Part shown: positions 1 through 10,292 of the stretch, piece by piece
How positions within the stretch are numbered: position 1 is the first letter of the stretch
Layout: each line of letters starts with the position of its first letter
From: Pelargonium nanum
Taxonomy: Eukaryota; Streptophyta; Magnoliopsida; Geraniales; Geraniaceae
Direction: 5' to 3'
DNA length: 37,556 nt
Assembly: GCA_036897485.1 (NCBI GenBank)
Contig: JAYMTF010000391.1
Coordinates: forward strand, 1 to 37,556
Position numbers and translations under genes: made by a program
Notes under the pieces: generated by a model
What the model was told of the DNA's origin: nothing
Databases searched by the model: none
Seen by the model: the letters and a program-made list of their open reading frames with translations, nothing else

Positions 1-482
1 TTTTCTTTTTCTGTTTTCAAGTGGGAGAATTTTATTAGCCATAAGCTAAAAAGAAACAATGCAGCTCTGTGAAGACTCACTCACTCCAAATCGAGGAATA
101 AGACATAGAATCCAATAGCCTACTTGATTTGCTGAATGAAGCACAACGAAAATCAACACTAAACAATAATTCTCCACTAAACAAGCTCTTATTAGTAATG
201 CCTGGTTTAAGGTTTACTTTCAGTAACCTATGGAACAATAATAGAACATTGATTTATAAGTCGTATTGTATTGTCAGCTTGAGAATTGTAGTTCAACATC
301 GTCATCAATAAGATGATTTATTTGCTATATTTCATTACTTAGACAAGTCAATGTATATATATATAAAACTCTCACTTGAGAGCAGCAACATTGGGATTAC
401 TCAGAATTCCAACATATCAGGGTTCTCATGAAATTAGACCGCCCTTTAAAATGAAGTCAAAATTTGCAATTATCTTCATTCA
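1..482. other. Downstream flank / 3' UTR of the RRM gene
   Basis: This is AT-rich sequence following the stop codon of the minus-strand RRM gene. Part of it is presumably that gene's 3' UTR. A (TA)n run lies near 354-364. Small open frames here show no recognisable protein and run antisense to the last exon. I see no RNA gene. Confidence 0.4.
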
Positions 483-3400
483 TTACTCTTCTATGCAATA
501 TCTGGTTTTCAAATCAGTTAACCCAGAAAAGCTTGTAGGCATAGGAACCTCAATTTTCTGTAACAATCTCACCATTGCAGCTTTCACTTGTCTTCTTTCA
601 TCTGGTCGACTCCAGAGAATTTGAAGGACATTGGGAGGAAATACTGGGGCTGCCTCGGCGATCCACTGACAACCGTTTACTTCCTTTCCATTTAAGCTGC
701 ATATATACATACATACAAACATACATAAGCTGATCCCTTAAAAAAAATTAATAAAAAAAAAGAGGCCACTGCACAAGATGCTTGCTAGGAAATATATATT
801 CGAAATGTACCTATTCAGTATGTGCAACATGTTAGGCCATTCACTCAATGCATAATAAACATCGTTGATGCCAGTAGAACGCTGCACAATTTTCTCTGTC
901 TTGCCATAACCTTTGCATATGGATGAAAGTTGCGTGGCTCCGTCCTTGTGAACATTTGAAATCCTCACCACTGTTGTTCTTGGTGTATCAATTCTGAATA
1001 TTCTGAGTTGCTTCCCTGACACATTTATGGAATGCTTTGCAATTGCTCTCTCTTTTGCATCTTCCCTCTGCAAGAAGATTTTTCAAATATAAAACAAACG
1101 TAACTGTGGACATTCACATATATTAAGACAACTAAGAGATATTATATATTAAGGGTGTTTAAAATTATAAACACAGTTGCAGGCTGAACAAACAAGATAA
1201 GTTTATGGTCAATATTGGCCAGGGTTATAGCTGACAACACTGGGGGCTCTAACCAAAAAGGGCTTCCTCAATCAAATAACGATTCAAATAACACTGGGGG
1301 CGCTGACTGAAAGGTCCTCTCTCACTCAAATATAATAAGATGCTCCTCAACAGTAAAACAGATTCAATTCAATACAAAATATCTTGGAATCTAGCATTTT
1401 ACAACATTTCAGATCAAGCATATGCTTTTCAATTATTATTGATAAACTTCAATAACTAAGGTACAACGTGCCTCACCTCAAACTCCACGTAAGCAACAGA
1501 ACTTGATGAACCCCAGAAAATATTGGATACACTGCTTCCACAGAAGGTCAGAACTTCTTTTAGCTGATATGAGCTTATATCATGATTTGACCACTTAATC
1601 ACAACTGTTCGAGTGGGGTTCCTCACTAGGGCAACAGGAACATCAGGATCACCAATCAAGTTAGGAACAGATATTCTATTAGGCATGTCTTCCGAAGAAG
1701 TTGCCTCAACTAGGACTCCGCAATCCAGCACCTGAACCTTTTGTTTCTTGAGAGCATTCTGCAATCCTTCTCTTGTCTGCAATAAAATCGAAGGGACGGT
1801 TAAGACTGGACAGTATAAAGTTTTTGGAGACAACCTTCAATTATATGATTTTTTTTCTTTTTTTGTAGCGCATGAAGCATAAAGATGTACAGGATGACAA
1901 TAGCTAAAAATTCAATAGGTTGTTCAAACTTCATACGATAATGCTCACTGACCTCGAAATATATATACGCAGCCTTAAACTTGCACTTTTCAGTTGAGGC
2001 AATTTCTTGTATCTTGTGAATAGGCCCACAACATTCAAAAGCGGATAAAATATCACTCTTCTTAGCGGTTTTGAACAAAAACCTTACCAAAACTTTGTTT
2101 CGAGTGAGAGGATTAACAGTCTCAAATAGGTCTTCTTTGCTAGTTGTGATGTGGACCTGTTGGCTTGGTTTGGACTTCATGCATTCATTTTCTGCAACAT
2201 TTAATTCTTGGTCACTCTTGTCATCACTCAAGCTCTCTTCAGTATGCATCATCAGTGGGACCTCAGTGCCTTGGTCACCATTCCTCTTGTTTAACTTGTC
2301 CTTCACTCCCACTTCATTTTTCAACAAACAGTCTCTTCCATAGTTGACATCTGATTTTCCAATATTGGATTGAAGTTGGATCTTTTGAGTTAAGCCCACA
2401 TTACGGAAATGATCAGTTGCACTGGGAACCACTTTATGCCGAGATCTAACACTTGAACATTCTTTGGACTTGTCGTTAAGCCAATCAAGTACACCATTTA
2501 TGTCACTACTAATTGGAAGATTTTTTGATTTATCATTTGAATTTTCTGAAAATTTACTGTGTGTCAAAATGGCTTTCTTTTCAGAAGCCATTTCTCGTGC
2601 TGCCTGATTGTTCACTGTCCCCGTAAACAAGTCACTCACCTTTTTAACTGCTAAGACATCACGAGATGATGCACTTTTTTTATCTACTCCAGGATCTGCA
2701 CAAGTTTCTTGATCAAAAGTTGCAATTTTCTTGCCAAGCTTACGGTCACTATTTCCAGCTGAAGTCATATCATTGATATCATCTTTTTGCAATGATTTAT
2801 AATCAAAAGCTAATAATTGATGTGTTGCACTGTACCTGCTGTCAGGCTTTGCCATAAGATCTGTGTTAATAAGAGCACCTGACTTTTCTTCCTCAGCTAG
2901 CTCTGGGATATGAGAAATCACAATATCCGATGAATTATCCGTCAGTATACTGGATGGCACACTCAAAGAAATATTTTTCTCAGAAATAAGTGAATCCATT
3001 GCAGCTTTTGATTCATTCTTTGAAATACTTTCCCTGCTAGGCTCAACTGAAGCTTCAGATGACTTGTGCAAACTCTGAGGCTCACCAAACTCATTGTTTC
3101 GTGAAATATTCTGTGTTACAACTGTAGAATTTGATGCAGTATGATCAGAAGTTTCAGATGTAATTTGCTTCTCAGACTGATGATTTCCGAATACCTCTTC
3201 TTTTATGACTGTAAGCATGCCTTTCCAAGTGGACCACAATTTCACCACTTTTTTTTTAACTTCTGTTTCTTTTGGGGGGACCCCTGAAGCCATTTCCTTA
3301 TACCTAAACAATGAAGAGTTACAACAGAAAATGCTTCAGAGACTGCATAATCTTTGTTAAGCCAATAGTTGTAGGCATAAGACATGCTAATAAAATAAAT

Positions 3401-5617
3401 GAAGTCATTTGATATCCATTAGTGTGTGTGTGTGGCAAGGAGTGTATTACTGAGAATAATAGTACAATTGATGACAAACTTCATTTTTATGAGTTTCAAT
3501 GTTCACATACCCACACAGAAAATAGTATGAGCAAAGTACTGGCCTTTTCAAGCACCGAGAGAAAGGGTGGAGTAGTGCCCTTAAACGACATGTAACATGT
3601 TATATCAATTACACTTCATTATATGATATTGTTAAGGATAATCCTTGAGGATATAATTTGGACTATCAGAATGAGGATATAATCACTTTTGGTAAGTCAT
3701 TCATGATAAGTCATTCATGTACAGACATAAGAGTGGGCACATAAATATATGATAAAATTTTGATTCTTGGGGAACAAAATCAACTGAATTCAATGAATAG
3801 AGCTTCACATCTTCAAGAGAATGAGTGTTTTATAACATACATTTTGATAGTTAGCACAGTTATGTGATGGAGCAATAAATAAAGTGAATATGCTACATAA
3901 AAAGGCCTCCTATCACCACATGCTTCATCTCACCCAAAGATAGATTAGAACCACCCTGCCAACCTAATCAAAACTCAAAGTAGACCACCTTCCAAGAGAA
4001 ACAGCAATCTGATTTACCTAATTAACCTCAACTAATTCATGAGAGCCGGTGGTTGATTTCCTCCAATCACCACAACCCTCTTATCGGACTAAATGTTTAG
4101 GAATTTTGCAGACCAGACATGGCTGTATGAGGCTTTAATTGTTGTGAGAAGCTATCCATTCGAAGAACTATATGCCATTGTTTATATGTGTGCTTGTATT
4201 TGAAACCTATCTTCTTAGAGTAGAGCATTTGGAATATAGCAACTCAATCCTGAGATCAAAAGATGGAGAGTGGGCACCATATTCTTCACAGGCATAGGCA
4301 CCTTGATCCACCATGATGTCCACATTTCTAACAAATCAGGGAATATCAGAGAAGTTTTTGAAGAGGGCAAGAGAGAGGGGACAAACAAAAAGGAGAATGC
4401 TAAGTTTGTACACCTTGAAGCGGTTTGGCTGAGGAAAACAAATATACACCTTAGTTTTCTATTAGCTAGAACATCACTTTCCTTTTTATCTATTCAATTA
4501 AGCAACCCAGACCTATGCAGAAGATAATCTCTTACAGTTTTACCAAACAGGTATGTACCAGTGCTCTTCTTCTAGGCAACAAAGAAGGTAAAAAAAGGGG
4601 TTGCCCCAATATCTTACTGTATAACAGTAGATCAATGGGGACATGGATCACCAGTTCAATAAGGATGTCAATCTGTTTCTACTTGTGGAATCAAGGCCGC
4701 AACTATGGTTATTAACTCTTCACAATCACATTATTAAGTCCTTATTTAGTGATAAAGAGGAGTGCCCTATCTCTAGAAGATTAACAGAGGGAGCGTCCTT
4801 CCTGGTAGAGCTTTTTAGTTGGTAATCATGGCTGATCATGTTTAGGTTTTGGTTGTTCTCCGTGGGAGGAACTCTCATATTATAGTCTTTGAATCTTTAA
4901 TATCTTTCCCATCAAAATTATGCTTTTCATTAGTGAGGGGAGAGAGTGAACCCTAAAAGTACAATTTCTACTAGATTTTGAACACCTAACTAAGGAACGA
5001 GTCTAACTCGATAACACTGATACGAAACTACAGATAGGAGGTTCAAGTTATATTTAGATCCAAATGCAGACTTAGATTCGAACAAGAAGCCACTCCTTTA
5101 AGTCAACTAAGAGCAACAATCACTGAAGTAAACATGAATGATTTAACATGCATTTCACTTTCTTGAAGAAAATGACAAGTTTCCTTGTGAATTTCTTCGC
5201 ATCATTAACATTCGGCACAACCCGACAAGAAATTACATTTCCTGGCCACTTAAACGCCATTACACGCGAGAATAACAACAATAATAACAACAGAAAATAT
5301 TAAGTAGTAAAGATAATCATCAAACAAAAGCTTTTTAGTTAATGGGTCACTCACTTGGGCGCAAAACCCAGGAGTGGCTCTGATCCCTCCGCCACTGCTC
5401 CATTTCTCTCTGCCGCCTCCGCCGAAGATTTCTGAGTCCCACCACTCGCTGAAGAAGAGCACCATCTTCTGGGTCCTGCACCATTACCAGCTGACTAGTG
5501 ATCAGAACACAGAAAAATATTGTTAAGAAAAGAAAATCAGTTTTCGAATTAGGTTTCACCAGTTTTATGGAAATGGAACGATTGTCTGGGAAGTAGAAGA
5601 AGACGAGAAAGGGCCAT
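483..5617 (-). CDS. Putative mitochondrial protein with three RRM-like domains
   Basis: Six coding exons on the minus strand: 5617-5560, 5490-5355, 3303-1953, 1776-1477, 1067-811 and 696-483. They total 2316 nt and encode 771 residues, with matching phases throughout. The start was chosen because ATG at 5617 gives MALSRLLLLPRQSFHFHKT. This joins in frame to a Ser/Ala-rich stretch containing RRWCSSS, an arginine-rich, acid-free leader typical of mitochondrial presequences. Residues about 70-460 are low-complexity, rich in Ser, Lys, Asp and Glu, and probably disordered. Three RRM-like folds follow at about 467-540, 571-645 and 645-715; the RNP1-like strands read AAYIYFE and VAYVEFE. Exons 3/4 and 4/5 each join within an RRM, which supports the splice model. 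The likely role is RNA binding in mitochondria, by inference only. A shorter protein starting at the internal Met69 (MASGV) is the main alternative. The exact family is not recognised. Confidence 0.82.
3304..5354 (-). other. Long (2.05 kb) second intron of the RRM gene
   Basis: The donor is CCCAA|GTGAGT at 5355/5354 and the acceptor is TTGTTTAG|G at 3304/3303. The joined codon is AAG (Lys65). The intron is much longer than the other four in this gene. It holds a short (GT)n tract near 3421-3434 and otherwise AT-rich sequence. Short open frames in it (for example 4270-4527 plus) have no recognisable domain. I could not assign any transposon. Confidence 0.7.
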
Positions 5618-6380
5618 TTTGATGAACAAGGGAGAGAGAAGAGGTGTGCCAAAAGCGGGTTTTGGGAGGTTTTAGAAATGGCAAATAACTATAACCCTCC
5701 TTCACGGGAGTATCTACTATCAAGGGTTTTAACTATTTTCATTTGCTATTTTAAACAAAACATCCCATTTTACACGAGACATCCATCAACGTGTCACGTT
5801 CAACACTTTGCATCCTTTCATTTTTATTCGTAATTTTAGACTATTTTGAAGTATGCGAGAGACCTTCCATTAGTTACATTTGATAAAAAATATCATTATT
5901 TGGTCATGTGCACATAAACATTCTTTTTAATGAAATCTTCAAAATACAGTATTTTTTATTGTAACCTTCTTCTTCAACTTAATTTCGTTGAAAACTTCAT
6001 TGCATCGCCGGAAAATTCAAAGTGTTGATGCCTTATACAACCTTGTTGCTGTCTTCACACTGTCGCAAGCTCCACTTCTACACTGCCAAATTTTATCGAA
6101 TCAGAGCTTCTTCTATATCTCACTTTGACACCAAAGCCATTGCATCTTATGATGTGTACATTTCATATACATGCTTCAACTTCTTATATATTTTAGTTCG
6201 CTATCTGAGCTACTACATTTTAAGTGTTTCCTATTTTGATTTATTTTAAAGAGAAGTTAATTAGTGTTGCATATTCCATTTTCCATCCTCACGTGCACGT
6301 GTTGTAACAAACTTAAGGGACACTAATTGGCTAATTGTAGAGCCATTAATGATAATTCATGCATAACTAACGTTCTAAAA
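5618..6380. other. Divergent intergenic region, no gene seen
   Basis: This holds the 5' leader and proximal promoter of the RRM gene (5618 to about 5700) and then AT-rich DNA. A 75-codon open frame at 6022-6249 (plus) has no recognisable domain and ends in a hydrophobic, Tyr-rich run typical of chance translation of AT-rich DNA. Confidence 0.45.
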
Positions 6381-6452
6381 ATGGAACAAAACACTTATTT
6401 TGAGACAAAAATGCAAGTGAAGCTAAACACTTATTTTGTGATGGAGGGTGTA
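6381..6452. mobile_element. Possible Stowaway-like MITE terminus
   Basis: The segment ends with ACACTTATTTTG, a short spacer and GATGGAGGGTG, followed by TA. Stowaway (Tc1/mariner) MITEs of plants end in CACTTATTTTGG..CGGAGGGAG next to a TA target. The ACACTTATTTT motif occurs twice (6391-6401 and 6427-6437). No matching opposite end was found in front of it, so this would be a truncated copy. Assignment rests on the terminal motif alone. Confidence 0.38.
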
Positions 6453-7235
6453 TTAATTATGTCAAGGTGGTTCGTCTCTTTTCATTAACCTACAATGTTG
6501 GCCTCAAATTGACATATTATCAATATTGGGTGAAGAACTTACATGCCGTCAAATGAAGCACTACTTTTTTGTATCAGTTGAGTTACACAAATTTTGTTAA
6601 AGTGGTAAAAATTAAAAAAATGTCGAACAAAAACATGTGCAGACATAAACATAATTTTAAGTTTTAAATTATGAAAATATAAAATATAACATGCTACATC
6701 CTTTTGTACAAAATTGGAGAGAAAAACATTTCATTAAAAATTGTGGATGCATGTTTTAAGCAGAAAGACATTGGCCTGAAACATGGCTTCTTGAATCAGC
6801 AGCTACAAGTCAGGAAACAATTAACCAACTAATTTTTCAGCTTCAAGTAAAATTGTTCACCTATCAATTATAAATTGATATTAAATTGGTTGGTCCAACA
6901 TTCTCTCGTTAATATTTCATTCGAAAATAAAATTTAGTTTTGTTCATTAAATTATTCAAAATAAGTAAATCAGAAAAGGTTGGGATACAACTGATGAATG
7001 TTCTGTCCAGTTTGGCTATTTCTGTGATTCAGAGTGATTTTTCATAACTAGCTTTCTCCAATCAATTAAAGAAGCTATGCCAACTTAGACTCAACCATTT
7101 CTTTCTCTTAATTACGCTCATCTTTTATATTCAGAAAATGTGATATAATTAAGCTCATCTTATATACAAAAGTCAAAATATCAAATCTACTACTTAAATA
7201 TTATTTAACAATTATATTTATATTCTAGTATTATT
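6453..7235. other. AT-rich intergenic DNA, nothing identified
   Basis: Low-complexity AT-rich sequence with no long open frame, no terminal inverted repeats and no RNA gene that I can see. Confidence 0.5.
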
Positions 7236-7500
7236 ATCAACCTTTGGCACCCCAAATTTGGTGTAAAACTCAAAATAGGACCCAAGTTTTTTATACTTAA
7301 AGCGGTACCTAAATTTTGATTTTAAATTAACAATGGGTCTCATTGTTAAGTTAGAGAGAGTTAATACTACTATTATTTCTTGTTGGTGCGTCATAAAATA
7401 AAATTTTAAAAATTACACCTTACTGGTTCATGTGACATTGATTAGCCAGTGTCAATGTCACGTTAGTGAGTTTTATGACTTTCTAGGTCAATGCAGTGAG
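7236..7500. repeat. Dispersed low-complexity repeat (diverged CCTAAATTTT / GGACCC type)
   Basis: This carries phrases of the kind 'ggacccaag', 'ggtacctaaattttgattttaaatt' and 'gggtctcattgttaag', typical of a dispersed plant non-coding repeat family. Related blocks lie at 19730-19815, 26490-26720 and 37450-37556. It also contains a hairpin: TGACATTGA (7433-7441) pairs with TCAATGTCA (7452-7460) around a 10-nt loop. The class is not settled; no clear terminal repeats or target duplication were found. Confidence 0.4.
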
Positions 7501-7853
7501 GAAGAAGAAGACGAAGAAAATACAAATTTTAGTAGAGAAAAATGAATATGAATCGTAATTTTTCTGACTTAGGCTAAGTCAAGTTTAGGAAAAGATGACA
7601 CTTCATCTAATTTAACCTATACCCACCATAATAAATTTGTGCGAGCGGAACGACCCGCTAGATCCTTGCTATTTTACAGAGGTGTCGCATTCTCATTGTC
7701 GGGTTAGCCTAAGCCAAATAGTGTTTGGTTTAGATTCATCACCCTCATTTTATTATCAATAAATTTACATTTTCACATTTTGAATTATTGGGTGATGAAG
7801 TGGAATTTTTTTTTTGTTAAAAAAAAAAGTGACAGAGTTGGGGCTGCATTGAC

Positions 7854-7880
7854 AAAGAAAAAGAAAAAGAAAAAGAAAAG
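7854..7880 (+). repeat. (AAAAAG)n microsatellite
   Basis: About four and a half units of AAAAAG, some 300 bp upstream of the PP2C-like start codon. It follows a T run and an A run at 7806-7828. Confidence 0.85.
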
Positions 7881-8010
7881 GTGGACCGTTACTCCTTAAT
7901 TTCCCTCAACAGATATAATCAAAGCAAATAAATATTAATCTTAAATACTCATTATTAAACCCAATAAAATAGGACCTCTCTCCACTTGTATTCTACTCTC
8001 TCTCTCTTAC

Positions 8011-8118
8011 ATGCAATATTTGTGCATACAATACACTGCTACTTCAAAGTTCAAACCCAAAGCACAACACTACTTCCATTGCCATTGCCACTACCAGAAG
8101 ATCGATCGAGAAGCTTAA
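8011..8118 (+). promoter_or_regulatory. Upstream ORF in the leader of the PP2C-like gene
   Basis: ATG at 8011 opens a 35-codon frame ending in TAA at 8116-8118, 36 nt before the main start at 8155. It lies just after a CT-rich tract (7976-8009), a common position for plant transcription starts. If transcription begins upstream of 8011, this uORF is in the mRNA. The transcript start cannot be read from sequence, and the peptide is not recognised. Confidence 0.4.
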
Positions 8119-8154
8119 TTTGGGTTCTGATTATCCTTTTCAACTACACTACTC

Positions 8155-9670
8155 ATGGCCCTCAAGGATATTCATCTCAAGCTCAAGGTAATTCCTCATA
8201 AACCCCCATCTTTTCTTTTCTTTTTCTCGCCATTTTCGTATCTTGAAGCTTTTGAAAAAAACCCAATTTTATCAAATGGCTTCTTGATCATCAGGGTTTT
8301 TTAGGATTTGGGAGTGTTTTGACTATCGGTGTCAAAGATGGGTTTTTTGTATTGTTTCTGTAATTCTTGATTGGGAAAGATGTAGCCAACATTTGATCGT
8401 TCTTGTGAAATGGAACAGTTGATTTTGTCAATGGCTATATGGGTTGTGTTTTGAGTGATTAACATGTATAATTAATGTTGCAGGCCTTCCGGTTGAGGCG
8501 GTTTGTGGTAAGGGATAGGAGGAAGAGAGAGAAGGGGATGGAGAAGAGGCCCTCATGGATGACCCCAGTCTCTCATGGCTACCAAGTGGTGGAGGACAGA
8601 GACAGGTCCTTCCGAAGAAGCGCCTCCGACGACGAGTCTGACTCTGACTCAGTTGTGGTCCAGAGAGAGCAAATTCAGGACATTGAGCTGTGGTTTTTCG
8701 GGGTTTTCGATCCTCGAATTGCTCATGGAGTCACCAAGTATATGCAATCACACCTCTTTGATAAGAACTCCAAAGAGGTAATAATTTCTTCAATACAAAA
8801 TGTCTTGTTGCACAAGAAATTGGGGGTCATCAATAAGCACTTCTGTTTGTGATTATTGGCAAATTTGTGATGATTCTTGTTGAGAGAAACCCAATATATA
8901 TGATGTTATGATGTTGCATTGCATATATATATGTAGTCTCTTACTAGGAGGAAGACCAAGGAGATACTGAGAAAAGCGCATCTTGGAGTAAGGGCAAAGA
9001 TCAGGGAGACACTCAAGGATGATGAGGCATGGAGGGTGGGTTCAGCCTCTGCCATGGTCATCAATGGCTGCAAGCTTGTCATGGCTAACATGGGTGGCTA
9101 CAAGGCTGTTGTGTGTAGAGACGGCGTGGCTCATGACCTTAGGAGCAAGAACCAGCAAGGCACAAAACGACATTGGTTTCGCAAGCTCTTTTCTGGTATA
9201 GGAGCAAGATTTTCTTCTCTTTTAGAGTGATAAGACTTGTCAATATTGATCACTGCTGATACTGGCCTTTGGTGTTTGTTTTGAAGTTCGGATGTTATCG
9301 TGCAAGTCGGGCAGTACAGAAGAAAGCCCTAGGTCTAGAGGGTCTAGAGGCTCTGACCTTGCTGTTGGTACTGAAAGAATTGATAGTGATACTACTGAAT
9401 TTGTCATATTAGCAAGCACTGGTGTGTGGGAGGTAAGATTCTTGAAATTGAACAAACTGGCATGCATTTGCATATTGCAAAGACAATTGTTGTTTGTTTT
9501 TTGGCAATAGTTCACCATCTTGTTTAATCCAGGTGATGAAGAGTCAAGAGGCAGTGAATCTCATCAAGTTTTTTGAGGATGCACAAGAGGCTGCAGAGTG
9601 CTTGGCAAAGGAAGCGTTGGCGAGAAGGAGCAGGAGCTGCATTTCTTGCTTGGTCATCCGATTCGATTGA
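8155..9670 (+). CDS. PP2C-like protein (putative pseudophosphatase, PP2C44-like)
   Basis: Five exons on the plus strand: 8155-8187, 8484-8777, 8937-9195, 9287-9432 and 9533-9670. They total 870 nt and encode 289 residues. The start gives MALKDIHLKLK, joined to AFRLRRFVVRD. The PP2C scaffold is recognisable in order: SHGYQVV, the strand WFFGVFD, KYMQSHLFD, CKLVMANMGGYKAVVCRDG, TEFVILASTGVWEVM, QEAVNLIK and a final CISCLVIRF. The residues that hold the two catalytic metals in active PP2C enzymes are changed. FDGH is FDPR, the SDG motif is STG, and the DDIS motif near the C-terminus is SCIS. The ANVGDSRAV core reads ANMGGYKAV. The segment normally carrying DHEP and RAFGD is replaced by a short basic, Ser-rich stretch. 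It is shorter than a full PP2C. By inference it is a catalytically dead phosphatase-fold protein, perhaps a binding or scaffold protein. Plant databases carry a 'protein phosphatase 2C-like protein 44' group that fits. Confidence 0.92.
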
Positions 9671-10292
9671 TTTACAATCCAGATCTCTAACTCTAACATG
9701 GAATATAGAATAGAGGGATGAAACTGAATATTCTTTTTCATTTTCTGATTTGTTTTGGTTCTCAAGGGGATGAGATTGTGTAATGTTTGAGTTTGATCAA
9801 GTTTTGGTTGTTTTATATACTTGCAGTAAGTTTTGGCAACATGTAGCAGAAACCTGAGCAAGCTGTATGCACCATATATGATGGGAAAATATACATATTA
9901 AGCAGTTTTTAAGTTGATTCTCTTGAAAGATTCTTCTAATTATAATGATAATCTTTCCACAATTATACTTTGGCATCAAACTGTTTTTGATTCATGAGAC
10001 ACACTCAGCATAAAAGCTGTTGATTGCATGGATATTTTTTAATGACAGATCTACAAGCATTGCTGTATCATCCATTCGAATCAAAATTTAATCTCATCAG
10101 CTCCAAATTAATTTACCATGGAAGGTTATATATGAATTCAAATGTACAAAGACAAATTTTACAACCTCCACAAAACACAAAAAAAAAAAAAAAACTCACA
10201 AAACTTGTAACAACTCACAGCCAAAACTAGGAAAGAAAACAATCTTGGTGCTTGCTCTCACCCCTTCAAATTTGTAACATCCACAAACAATT
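9671..10292. other. Convergent 3' ends of the PP2C-like and CIP7 genes
   Basis: These 622 bases lie between two converging stop codons and must hold both 3' UTRs. An A16 run lies at 10179-10194. No additional gene is visible. Confidence 0.6.

Noticed and set aside
376-624. 82-codon plus-strand frame antisense to the last exon of the RRM gene
   Set aside because: A shadow of the real exon on the opposite strand.
5250-5465. Minus-strand frame MVLFFSEWWDSE as a start exon
   Set aside because: It could only join exon 3 through a different acceptor (before GAA ATG) and has a Gly-rich, non-protein-like composition. The accepted frame uses the better acceptor.
5347-5652. Arg-rich open frame on the minus strand (VVGLRNLRRRRQREMEQ) as the N-terminus of the RRM protein
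   Set aside because: It overlaps exons 1-2 in another frame, and its phase does not fit the acceptor at 3303. The frame with the presequence-like leader fits exactly.
5690-5725. 'taaccctccttcac' as the partner end of the Stowaway-like terminus at 6452
   Set aside because: Only a few bases match, and it lies in the promoter of the RRM gene.
6022-6249. 75-codon plus-strand frame in the divergent intergenic region
   Set aside because: No recognisable domain, no splice partners, and a composition expected from AT-rich DNA.
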